From Duganella sp. sic0402 (GTDB lineage Bacteria; Pseudomonadota; Gammaproteobacteria; Burkholderiales; Burkholderiaceae_D), in the NCBI RefSeq assembly GCF_019219065.1, contig NZ_JAHUWK010000007.1:124001-188000 (forward strand): a stretch of 64,000 nucleotides of DNA, read 5' to 3'. Positions 1 through 7,230 of the stretch are shown piece after piece. Every line of letters begins with the position of its first letter. The stretch's first letter is position 1. Both the position numbers and the translations under genes were made by a program. The notes under the pieces were generated by a model that was not told the DNA's origin, ran no database searches, and saw only the letters and a program-made list of their open reading frames with translations.

Positions 1-120
1 GAAGCGCTGGATGAAGCGGCGCGCGAAGCCATACGCCGTGCCGCACCGTATCCACGTCTGCCCGACCTGGGCGGCAGCAGCTATCTGCTGGCCGGGAACA
101 TCGTCTTTAAAATCAACTAA
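1..120 (+). CDS. tonB: Energy transducer TonB, C-terminal fragment (5' end outside window)
   Basis: The window opens inside a reading frame in frame 1 that encodes 39 residues and stops with TAA at 118-120. The visible end reads as the TonB C-terminal domain, with an AIRRAAPYPRLP block followed by a short beta strand ending in GNIVFKIN. TonB is the periplasm-spanning protein that carries proton-motive-force energy from ExbB/ExbD to outer-membrane receptors. The exbB gene starts 12 bases later, exbD follows, and a TonB-dependent receptor lies further downstream, so this is probably a dedicated Ton system rather than the housekeeping copy. The N-terminal membrane anchor and proline-rich spacer lie outside the window. 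Assignment rests on the short C-terminal block plus context. Confidence 0.8.
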   Translation, partial: EALDEAAREAIRRAAPYPRLPDLGGSSYLLAGNIVFKIN

Positions 121-132
121 CAAGGAATCGCC

Positions 133-918
133 ATGAGTGCTACCCAAGTCGCCGCCCATCTGACGCCGCTGGAGTTGTTTGAGCAGGCCGACGTGATCGT
201 GAAGTCCATCCTGGTGTTGCTGACGCTGGCCTCGCTGGTCAGCTGGGGCGTCATCATCGACAAGCTGCTGCGCTTTGCCAAACTGCGCCGCAATGCGGCC
301 ACCTGGACCGCTGCGCTGGCCGGCCAGCGTTCGCTGAGCCGCCTGGCACAGGAGCTGAAGCAGCACACGCAGGACCCGTTTGCCCGCATCTATCACGCCA
401 TCGTCGATGAGTGGCAAACCACGCACCGCCAGCAGCTGCATGCGAGCGAATCCGGCCGCGACAGCCTGAAAGAGCGCGTCAACCGTGTCGGCCAGATCGC
501 CAGCAATGTGGAAGTGGAGCAGTTGCAGCGCGGCTTGTCGGTGCTGGCGACGGTGGGATCGGTGGCGCCCTTTGTCGGCCTGTTCGGCACGGTGTGGGGC
601 ATCATGAACGCCTTCCAAGGCATCGCTGCCAGCAATAACACCAGCCTGGCGGTAGTGGCGCCGGGGATTGCGGAGGCCTTGTTCGCCACTGCGCTGGGCC
701 TGGTGGCCGCGATTCCCGCCGTGGTGGCTTACAACCGTGCATCCGGCGACTTGAATCACTATGCAGGCCGCTTGTCGACACTGGTCGGCCTGGTGGAAGT
801 GCAGTTGTCGCGCCAGCTGGAAGCAGGGGAGTCGCAAGTGGAGAATGTGGATGTGGCGACGGCCAAGGGCGAGCATGCGAACCATAACGTGACGTCGCTG
901 TCGGCACAGGGAGCTTGA
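133..918 (+). CDS. exbB: ExbB, proton channel subunit of the Ton system
   Basis: This is a 261-residue MotA/TolQ/ExbB family protein, the pentameric inner-membrane part of the Ton motor that couples proton flow to TonB. Three membrane segments are visible at about residues 22-43, 138-160 and 183-205, with a long cytoplasmic region between the first two, as the family requires. The block GSVAPFVGLFGTVWGIMNAF and the later APGIAEALFATALGLVAAIP are typical ExbB/TolQ pore sequences. The start is preceded by AAGGAA. It follows the TonB fragment by 12 bases and is separated from exbD by a single base, so the three subunits are surely co-transcribed. Confidence 0.95.
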   Translation: MSATQVAAHLTPLELFEQADVIVKSILVLLTLASLVSWGVIIDKLLRFAKLRRNAATWTAALAGQRSLSRLAQELKQHTQDPFARIYHAIVDEWQTTHRQQLHASESGRDSLKERVNRVGQIASNVEVEQLQRGLSVLATVGSVAPFVGLFGTVWGIMNAFQGIAASNNTSLAVVAPGIAEALFATALGLVAAIPAVVAYNRASGDLNHYAGRLSTLVGLVEVQLSRQLEAGESQVENVDVATAKGEHANHNVTSLSAQGA

Positions 919-919
919 G

Positions 920-1342
920 ATGGGTGTGCGCTTATCCTCCGGTCCCGCAACCCGCCCCACGCCGGTCAGCGACATCAATGTCACGCCGCTGGTGGATGTC
1001 ATGCTGGTGCTGCTGATCGTGTTCATGGTGGCCGCACCGATGATGACCGCCGGCGTCAAGGTCGATCTGCCGACCTCCAACGCCAAGCCCCTGCAGGAGC
1101 CGAAGCCGCCTATCGTGGTCAGCATCAATGCGGAGGGTACGGTGTATGTCAACCAGACCGCCGCCACGCCGGACACGCTGCTGCCGCTGATGGCGCAGGA
1201 AGCGGATGGCGACAAGGAGCGCCGCATCCACTTGCGCGGCGACCAGACGCTGGCATACGGCCGCATCGTACAGACCATGGGCACGCTCAACGACGCTGGC
1301 TACGCCCGCATCGCGCTGGTATCTGAGCAACCGCCCAAATAA
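920..1342 (+). CDS. exbD: ExbD, Ton system accessory subunit
   Basis: This 140-residue protein has one N-terminal membrane helix (about residues 21-40) and a periplasmic C-terminal domain, the ExbD/TolR layout. The helix carries the essential aspartate (D26) in the motif NVTPLVDVMLVLL. The rest is a compact periplasmic domain of normal family length. The ATG lies one base after the exbB stop codon, which implies translational coupling. Its job is to work with ExbB and TonB to energise outer-membrane transport, here most plausibly for the receptor encoded at 2391-4880. Confidence 0.95.
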   Translation: MGVRLSSGPATRPTPVSDINVTPLVDVMLVLLIVFMVAAPMMTAGVKVDLPTSNAKPLQEPKPPIVVSINAEGTVYVNQTAATPDTLLPLMAQEADGDKERRIHLRGDQTLAYGRIVQTMGTLNDAGYARIALVSEQPPK

Positions 1343-1363
1343 CTCACTCACAAAGGTTGGAAA

Positions 1364-2356
1364 ATGGATTCGATGACTTCGAAGGGCGGCGCTCGCCGTC
1401 GATTCCTGCGGCAAGGCGCGGCGATGACGGCCCTGATGGCTGGCTGGAACAATGCCACCCGCGCCGCTGCGGCGCAATTGCGTGACACCACGCTGCGCGT
1501 TGGCACCTACAAAGGCGGTGACAGCTATTACTTCAGCGAGGCCGGTGTTGCCAACATTCCGTACAAGACGGCGGTGGCGGAATTCGCTGGCGGGAACCTG
1601 ATCGTGGAAGCCATGTCCTCTGGTTCGCTGGACTTTGGCGGCATGAGCGAGATCCCGCCGATCTTTGCCGTCGCCGGCGGCGCGCCGATGAAGGTGATCG
1701 CCGTGCTGCGTGGCGATGTCAATAACCAGGTGGTGCTGGTGCCGAAGAATTCAACACTTACCGATCCGGCGCAATTCAAGGGCAAGCGCATCGGCTATGT
1801 GCGCTCGACCACTTCGCACTATTTCCTGATCCAGCTGCTGAAGGAGAACGGCCTGACGTTCAAGGATATAGAACCGGTGGCGCTGCTGCCGCAGGACGGG
1901 CTGGCGGCCTTCAAGAGCGGCCAGCTGGACGCCTGGATTATCTACGGCCTGGTGGTGGAATTCGCCAAGAGCCAGGGCGCACGCGTGCTGCGCACCGCCA
2001 AGGGCTATTTGTCCGGCAACTACGTGATCAGCGCGTCGACGCCGGCAATTGCCGATCCGCTCAAGCACCAGGCGATCGGCGATTACCTGCAACGCATCGC
2101 CAAGGTCTATGACTGGATCAACAAGAATCCGGAAAAGTGGGCCACGCGCAGTGGCCAGATTGCCGGCGTGCCGCCGCAGTTCTTCCTTAACCAGGTGAAG
2201 CTGCGCAGCGAGCCATACAAATTGATACCGGTGGATGAGGCGGCGATCAAGTCGCAGCAGAAGGTGGCCGACGTCTTCGCCGACGCCGGCCTGCTGGCGC
2301 GCCGCATCGATGTGCGTCCTATCTGGGATACCAGTTTTGCCAAATATTTGACCTGA
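1364..2356 (+). CDS. Periplasmic solute-binding protein, sulfonate/nitrate/taurine type (Tat-exported)
   Basis: This 330-residue protein belongs to the SsuA/TauA/NrtA class of type-2 periplasmic binding proteins. A twin-arginine signal is visible at residues 11-16 (RRRFLR), followed by a short hydrophobic stretch and AAAA, so folded export by Tat is likely. Two-lobe features include the GGNLIVEAMSSGSLDFGG and FKGKRIGYVRSTTSHYF blocks. A ribosome site AAAGG precedes the ATG by 7 bases. It is a paralogue of the binding protein at 4870-5868, with matching LPxDxxAAFxSGxxxAW and ARVLR segments. No ABC permease or ATPase gene accompanies it here, so it may feed a transporter encoded elsewhere or upstream of the window. 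The exact ligand is not readable from sequence; an organosulfur compound is inferred from the neighbours. Confidence 0.85.
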   Translation: MDSMTSKGGARRRFLRQGAAMTALMAGWNNATRAAAAQLRDTTLRVGTYKGGDSYYFSEAGVANIPYKTAVAEFAGGNLIVEAMSSGSLDFGGMSEIPPIFAVAGGAPMKVIAVLRGDVNNQVVLVPKNSTLTDPAQFKGKRIGYVRSTTSHYFLIQLLKENGLTFKDIEPVALLPQDGLAAFKSGQLDAWIIYGLVVEFAKSQGARVLRTAKGYLSGNYVISASTPAIADPLKHQAIGDYLQRIAKVYDWINKNPEKWATRSGQIAGVPPQFFLNQVKLRSEPYKLIPVDEAAIKSQQKVADVFADAGLLARRIDVRPIWDTSFAKYLT

Positions 2357-2390
2357 AATCAGACCTGATAACAAGAGAGGAAGAAAAGGT

Positions 2391-4880
2391 ATGCAGCATT
2401 TTTCGAAAAAGACCGCATTGACGCCACTGAGCCTGGCCTTGCTGGCCATCGGCACGCCAGCGTGGGCGCAAACCAGCGTGGGACAGGTACAGGACGTGGT
2501 AGTGACCACTGCCGTGCGCGGCGAGGCGCGCACCGTGGCGGACAGCCCGGCGCCAGTGGATGTCATCAGCGGCGAACAACTGATCCACACTGGCCGCGCC
2601 GAGCTGGCCGAGGCGCTGGCGCGCCTGCTGCCTTCCTTTAACTTCGGCACCAACCAGGCTGGCGTGAACTCGGTGGTACGGCCGGTCAGCAATCGTGGAC
2701 TGGGGCCAGCCTATACGCTGGTGCTGGTGAACGGCAAGCGCCGCCACAACGGCGCGCTGCTGACCAATGGCGGCGGCGACACCAGCGGCGTCAACGCGAT
2801 TGATCTGGACACGATACCGCTCAGCGCGATTGACCACATCGAGGTGCTGAAGGACAGCGCCGCCGCGCAATACGGTTCGGATGCGGTGGCTGGCGTGGTC
2901 AATGTCATCCTCAAGACCGGCAACCATGGCGGCCAGATCGCGGCCAGCTACGGTAAACTGAAACATGGCGACGGTGATCTGAGCAACAAGAAGCTGGAAG
3001 GCGATGTCGGCTTTGCGCTGGGCGAGGATGGCTTTGTGCATATCGGCGCTGCGGCGCGTAAGCGCGGCCAGGCCTGGTATAACTTCCCATCGACCAATCT
3101 GGTGGCGTATTCACCGGCCTCCAATCCCAAGAACGCTACCTGGAACCGTGACGGTGCGCACAACGGCGATCCGGGCATCGAGGCCTACGATCTGGCATTC
3201 AATGCGGAGAAGCCGTATAGCGCCGATGTTACGCTGTATGCCTTTGGTACGGCCGGCACGCGCAACACGGTAGCGGGGAATAACTTCCGCCGTCCGAATG
3301 GCCTGGCGACCATCGCGCAGATTTATCCTGATGGTTATTTTGCGCTCAATAATATGAGCGCCTTCGACTTCCAGCTGAACCTTGGCGCCCGCGGCAAGAC
3401 AGCCGGCTGGAACTGGGATATCAGCACCGGCTATGGAAAAAACCGCGCCCGCCAGTACAGCAATCTGACGCTGAATCCATCGCTGGGACCCGCCTCGCCG
3501 ACCAGCTTCGACAACCTGGCCACCTATCAGTTTGAACAATGGACCACCAACGAGGACTTTACCCGTGCGGTGGATATCGGCTGGAAGAAACCGCTGCAAT
3601 GGTCGTGGGGGCTGGAGCAGCGCATCGAACGCTTCTCGACCTATGCCGGCGACCGGCTCGGCTACATCAACGGCGGCTACATCTTCAAGCCCGGCGATCA
3701 GGAGGGCAATCCCAACGTCGGCAAACCGGCGGCAGTGGGTGCGCAAGCCGGTGTGGCCCTGTCGCCGGCCGACGCGACCAGCATCCGCCGTACGGTGCTG
3801 GCGGTGTACAACGACTTGGGCTTCTATCCGGTTGAGAACTGGTTTGTCGATGGCGCCGTCCGCTTCGAGCATTACAACGACAGCGCCGGCAACACTGCCA
3901 GCGGCAAGGTCAACAGCCGCTATGACTTCTCGCCGAAGGTGGCGATACGCGGCACCGCCGGCACCGGCTTCCGCGCGCCTTCGCTGACGCAAAGCGGCTA
4001 TTCGCAGACCGATAATCGCACCAACATCAATCCGGTGACCGGCGTGGTGGAGCCCAGCTTGTCCAAGCTGCTGCGGAATAACTCGGATCTGGCGCGCAAA
4101 TTCGGTGCGCGCGATCTGGACCCGGAGAAGTCAGTCAACTTCGGTCTTGGCCTGGTGCTGAAACCTGCGGATAACATCAACGTGACGCTGGACGGCTATC
4201 AGGTCAAGGTCAAGGACCGGATTGTCCGCACCGGCTATATGTTCGGTCCAGCTTTTGCGCCGACGCTGATTGCCGCAGGCCTGACCGGCACCGAGTGGGT
4301 GCAGTACTTCGCCAACGCGGTCGACACGCGCACGCGCGGCGCCGATCTGGTGGCCGACATCACCAGTGACTACGGCGCGGCTGGCCTGGTACGCTGGGGC
4401 GCGGCGCTGAACTGGAACAAAACCGTGGTAACGCGAATTAATCCAACGCCATCGCAGATCACTGCACTGGGCGCCAATACCGGCGGTAGCGCCGTGTGGT
4501 TCGGCTACGCGGCTGGCGGCGGCATCGGCGATTTGAGCGCAACGCCCAAGACCAAGCTGATTTTGTCGGCGCGCTGGTTCTTTGGCGACCTCGAGGCGAC
4601 CGCGCAGACTACGCGCTACGACTCGTACACCTGGCAGACCACGGCCAACCGCGCGCAGGATTATCACTTTGGCGCGAAGTGGCTGACCGATCTGGACCTG
4701 AGCTATGCCCTCACCAAAAAAACCAAGCTGGTGGTCGGCGCGGCCAATCTGTTTAATACGCGGCCGGACAAGAATGGTCCGGGTGACGCCAACTCGGGTG
4801 GTAACAGCTTTGTGTACGGCCCGGCGCCGTTTGCGCCAAGCGGTGCTTACTACTACGGCAAGGTGACGTATGACTTCTGA
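2391..4880 (+). CDS. TonB-dependent outer-membrane receptor
   Basis: This is an 829-residue TonB-dependent receptor. A Sec signal peptide ends near residue 26 (AWA), followed by a TonB-box-like VQDVVVT segment, the plug domain (roughly residues 40-175, with DVISGEQL, VLVNGKRRHNG and the IEVLKDSAAAQYGSDAVAGVVNVI block, cited in parts) and a long beta-barrel. The last residue is Phe in the segment KVTYDF, the usual outer-membrane assembly signal. It is flanked by two paralogous binding proteins and lies behind exbB/exbD, so it probably takes a sulfur-containing organic molecule across the outer membrane. A good ribosome site (GAGAGGAAG) precedes the start. The final 11 bases overlap the next gene. 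Confidence 0.92.
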   Translation: MQHFSKKTALTPLSLALLAIGTPAWAQTSVGQVQDVVVTTAVRGEARTVADSPAPVDVISGEQLIHTGRAELAEALARLLPSFNFGTNQAGVNSVVRPVSNRGLGPAYTLVLVNGKRRHNGALLTNGGGDTSGVNAIDLDTIPLSAIDHIEVLKDSAAAQYGSDAVAGVVNVILKTGNHGGQIAASYGKLKHGDGDLSNKKLEGDVGFALGEDGFVHIGAAARKRGQAWYNFPSTNLVAYSPASNPKNATWNRDGAHNGDPGIEAYDLAFNAEKPYSADVTLYAFGTAGTRNTVAGNNFRRPNGLATIAQIYPDGYFALNNMSAFDFQLNLGARGKTAGWNWDISTGYGKNRARQYSNLTLNPSLGPASPTSFDNLATYQFEQWTTNEDFTRAVDIGWKKPLQWSWGLEQRIERFSTYAGDRLGYINGGYIFKPGDQEGNPNVGKPAAVGAQAGVALSPADATSIRRTVLAVYNDLGFYPVENWFVDGAVRFEHYNDSAGNTASGKVNSRYDFSPKVAIRGTAGTGFRAPSLTQSGYSQTDNRTNINPVTGVVEPSLSKLLRNNSDLARKFGARDLDPEKSVNFGLGLVLKPADNINVTLDGYQVKVKDRIVRTGYMFGPAFAPTLIAAGLTGTEWVQYFANAVDTRTRGADLVADITSDYGAAGLVRWGAALNWNKTVVTRINPTPSQITALGANTGGSAVWFGYAAGGGIGDLSATPKTKLILSARWFFGDLEATAQTTRYDSYTWQTTANRAQDYHFGAKWLTDLDLSYALTKKTKLVVGAANLFNTRPDKNGPGDANSGGNSFVYGPAPFAPSGAYYYGKVTYDF

Positions 4881-5868
4881 TCCGGACCATCGCCGCCGTC
4901 GCCTGTTGGCGGCGCTGCCCGCCGCCGCGCTATTGGGCGCGTGCGGCAAGACGCCAACAGCGGCGCCGCAGGCTGGTGCTGTTCCCGATCTGTCCAAGGT
5001 CAAGCTGGTGCTGGGCGATCAGGTCAAGCTGTTGCAGACCAAGGCGGAAGCGGCCGGTGTACTGAAGGACCTGCCGTATCAGATTGAGTGGGCCAGTTTC
5101 CAGGGGGCGGCGCCGCTGTTCGAGGCCGTGGTGTCCGGCGATGTGGACACGGCGATTGCCGCCGACACACCGGCGCTGGCTGCGGCAGCGGGTGGTGCGC
5201 GGGTCAAGGTGATCGCGGCCAGCGTCTCTTCCCCCACCAGTGTAGCGATACTGGTGCCGCCGGATTCGCCGTTCAAGACCGTGGCGGATCTCAAGGGCCG
5301 CAACGTCATCGTTTCTTCCGCGCGCGGCAGCGTCGCACATTTCCTGTTATTTGGTGCGCTGCGCGAAGCGGGGCTAAAGCCTGCGGATGTCAACACCGGC
5401 TTCATGCTGCCCAGCGACGCCGCCGTTGCTTTCTCCAGCGGAAAAATCGAAGCCTGGGCCACCTTCGGCACCTACCAGGCGGCCGCCGAAATACGCGGTG
5501 CGCGCGTGTTGCGCAATGGCGTCGGCATCAATTCCGGCATCGGCGTGCTGACCGCTTCGGACGCGGCACTGGCCGATGCGGGCAAGCGTGCCGCGCTGGC
5601 AGATGTGCTGCAACGGCTTGCACAGTCGAATGTCTGGGCCAATGCGCATCCCAAGGAATACGGCGAAGTCTTCCAGCGCCTGACCGGCTTGCCGCCGGAT
5701 GTCGCCAGACTGGCGGTCAGCCGCGACCGGCCGCAGTTGCGCGCGGTCGATAGCGAAATTGTCCGACAGTTGCAGGACGTGGCGGATACCTTTTACGAAG
5801 CCAAATTATTCCCACGCCGGGTCGACGCGAGCAAGCTGGTAGACACCAGCGTGTTCCGGCCCGCCTGA
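4870..5868 (+). CDS. Solute-binding lipoprotein, sulfonate/nitrate type, paralogue of the 1364-2356 product
   Basis: This 332-residue binding protein starts with four arginines (residues 8-11) followed by a hydrophobic stretch and the lipobox LGAC, giving a predicted lipidated Cys25, so it looks like a Tat-exported lipoprotein. The body has the same fold as the first binding protein (LKGRNVIVSSARGSVAHF, then a SGKIEAWATFGTY segment). Its ATG lies inside the end of the receptor gene, an 11-base overlap in another frame that suggests coupling. One receptor flanked by two related binding proteins is unusual; a membrane-tethered form could receive ligand from the receptor while the other is soluble. 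The ligand is unknown; an organosulfur compound is likely from context. Confidence 0.85.
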   Translation: MTSDPDHRRRRLLAALPAAALLGACGKTPTAAPQAGAVPDLSKVKLVLGDQVKLLQTKAEAAGVLKDLPYQIEWASFQGAAPLFEAVVSGDVDTAIAADTPALAAAAGGARVKVIAASVSSPTSVAILVPPDSPFKTVADLKGRNVIVSSARGSVAHFLLFGALREAGLKPADVNTGFMLPSDAAVAFSSGKIEAWATFGTYQAAAEIRGARVLRNGVGINSGIGVLTASDAALADAGKRAALADVLQRLAQSNVWANAHPKEYGEVFQRLTGLPPDVARLAVSRDRPQLRAVDSEIVRQLQDVADTFYEAKLFPRRVDASKLVDTSVFRPA

Positions 5869-5890
5869 ACCTTTCATCAAGGAGCATCAC

Positions 5891-7219
5891 ATGAGCATTC
5901 GACAACTGAAACTTGGCTTTATCCTGCACGGCGTGGGCCCTGGCTGGGGCGACTGGCGGCATCCTGACGCCGACCCGAGCGCCAGCACCAATATCGATTT
6001 CTATCTGCGCCAGGCCAGGCTGGCGGAACAGGCGAAGTTCGACTTCCTGTTTGTGGCGGACAGCGTACACATTACCGAAAAGTCCAGTCCACATTATCTG
6101 AACCGCTTTGAGCCGCTGACCATCCTGTCCGCGCTGGCCACGGCCACGCAAAACATCGGTCTGGTGGGCACGCTGACCGTCAGCTACAGCGAACCCTATA
6201 CGGTGGCGCGCCAGTTCGCGTCGCTGGACCACATCAGCAAAGGCCGCGCCGGCTGGAATGTGGTGACCTCGTGGCTGTCCGGCAGCGCCGACAACTACGG
6301 CAAGCCGACGCACCCGCCGCACGAAGTCCGCTACCGCATCGCGGCAGAGCATCTGGAGACGGTGCAGGGCCTGTGGGACTCGTGGGAAGACGATGCGCTG
6401 ACGCGCGACAAAGCCAGTGGCCAGTTCTTCGACCCGGCCAAGCTGCATACGCTGAACCACAAGGGAGAATTCTTCAATGTGCGCGGCCCGCTGAATATCA
6501 GCCGCTCGCCGCAAGGGCAGCCGGTGATCTTCCAGGCGGGGGCGTCGGAAGACGGCCGCAATTTCTCGGCCCGCTATGCGGATGCCTTCTTTACCGAGAA
6601 CTCGTCGCTGGAGGCGTCGCAGACTTATTATGCCGATATCAAACGGCGGGCCGCCGCATTCGGCCGCGCGCCGGAGCGCCTGAACGTGTTGCCGGCGCTG
6701 CGCGCCATCGTCGGCCGCGATGAAGAAGAGGTGGAGCGCCTGTTCCAGGAAGCAGTGAGCCTGATCCGCGTTGAAGATGCGCTGGTGGCGCTGGCCCGTT
6801 CCTTTAACGAACATGATCTGGGCCAGTATCCGCTGGATGGCCCATTCCCGGACATCGCCCATTACGGCGCCGAGAGCAACCGCAGTTCCTCCGAGCGCAT
6901 TGTGCGTGCCGCGCGTGAAGAAAACCTGACGCTGCGCGAAACCGCTCTGCGCTACGCCAGCCCGCGCCGTGAATTCGTCGGCACCGGTGTGCAGGTGGCC
7001 GACGCCATCCAGCGCTGGTTCGACAGCGGCGCGGCCGATGGCTTCATCCTGTTTGAATCGCTGCCGCGCCAGCTGGACGCTTTCGTGTCCGAAGTGGTGC
7101 CGGTGTTGCAGCAGCGCGGCCTGTTCCGCAAAGAGTATGAGCACCACACCTTACGTGGTAATCTGGGACTGGATGTGCCGGAAAACCGCAACACCGCAGC
7201 ACGCCGCCAGGCTGCGTAG
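5891..7219 (+). CDS. FMN-dependent monooxygenase of the NtaA/SnaA/DszA type (luciferase-like)
   Basis: This 442-residue protein begins with the block GPGWGDWRHP and the SIDFYLRQAR-like segment typical of the NtaA/SnaA/DszA branch of luciferase-like flavin monooxygenases. Later blocks such as GRAGWNVVTSW and PVIFQAGASEDGRNF are also family hallmarks. Such enzymes use FMNH2 from a partner reductase and oxygen to cleave C-S or C-N bonds in compounds such as sulfones or chelators. No flavin reductase is in this operon, so a partner elsewhere is required. An AAGGAG site lies 7 bases before the ATG. The position between a sulfonate-type binding lipoprotein and a dioxygenase-rhodanese fusion suggests the operon releases sulfur from an imported organosulfur molecule. 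The substrate is not known. Confidence 0.88.
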   Translation: MSIRQLKLGFILHGVGPGWGDWRHPDADPSASTNIDFYLRQARLAEQAKFDFLFVADSVHITEKSSPHYLNRFEPLTILSALATATQNIGLVGTLTVSYSEPYTVARQFASLDHISKGRAGWNVVTSWLSGSADNYGKPTHPPHEVRYRIAAEHLETVQGLWDSWEDDALTRDKASGQFFDPAKLHTLNHKGEFFNVRGPLNISRSPQGQPVIFQAGASEDGRNFSARYADAFFTENSSLEASQTYYADIKRRAAAFGRAPERLNVLPALRAIVGRDEEEVERLFQEAVSLIRVEDALVALARSFNEHDLGQYPLDGPFPDIAHYGAESNRSSSERIVRAAREENLTLRETALRYASPRREFVGTGVQVADAIQRWFDSGAADGFILFESLPRQLDAFVSEVVPVLQQRGLFRKEYEHHTLRGNLGLDVPENRNTAARRQAA

Positions 7220-7230
7220 GAGAGCGCAAG

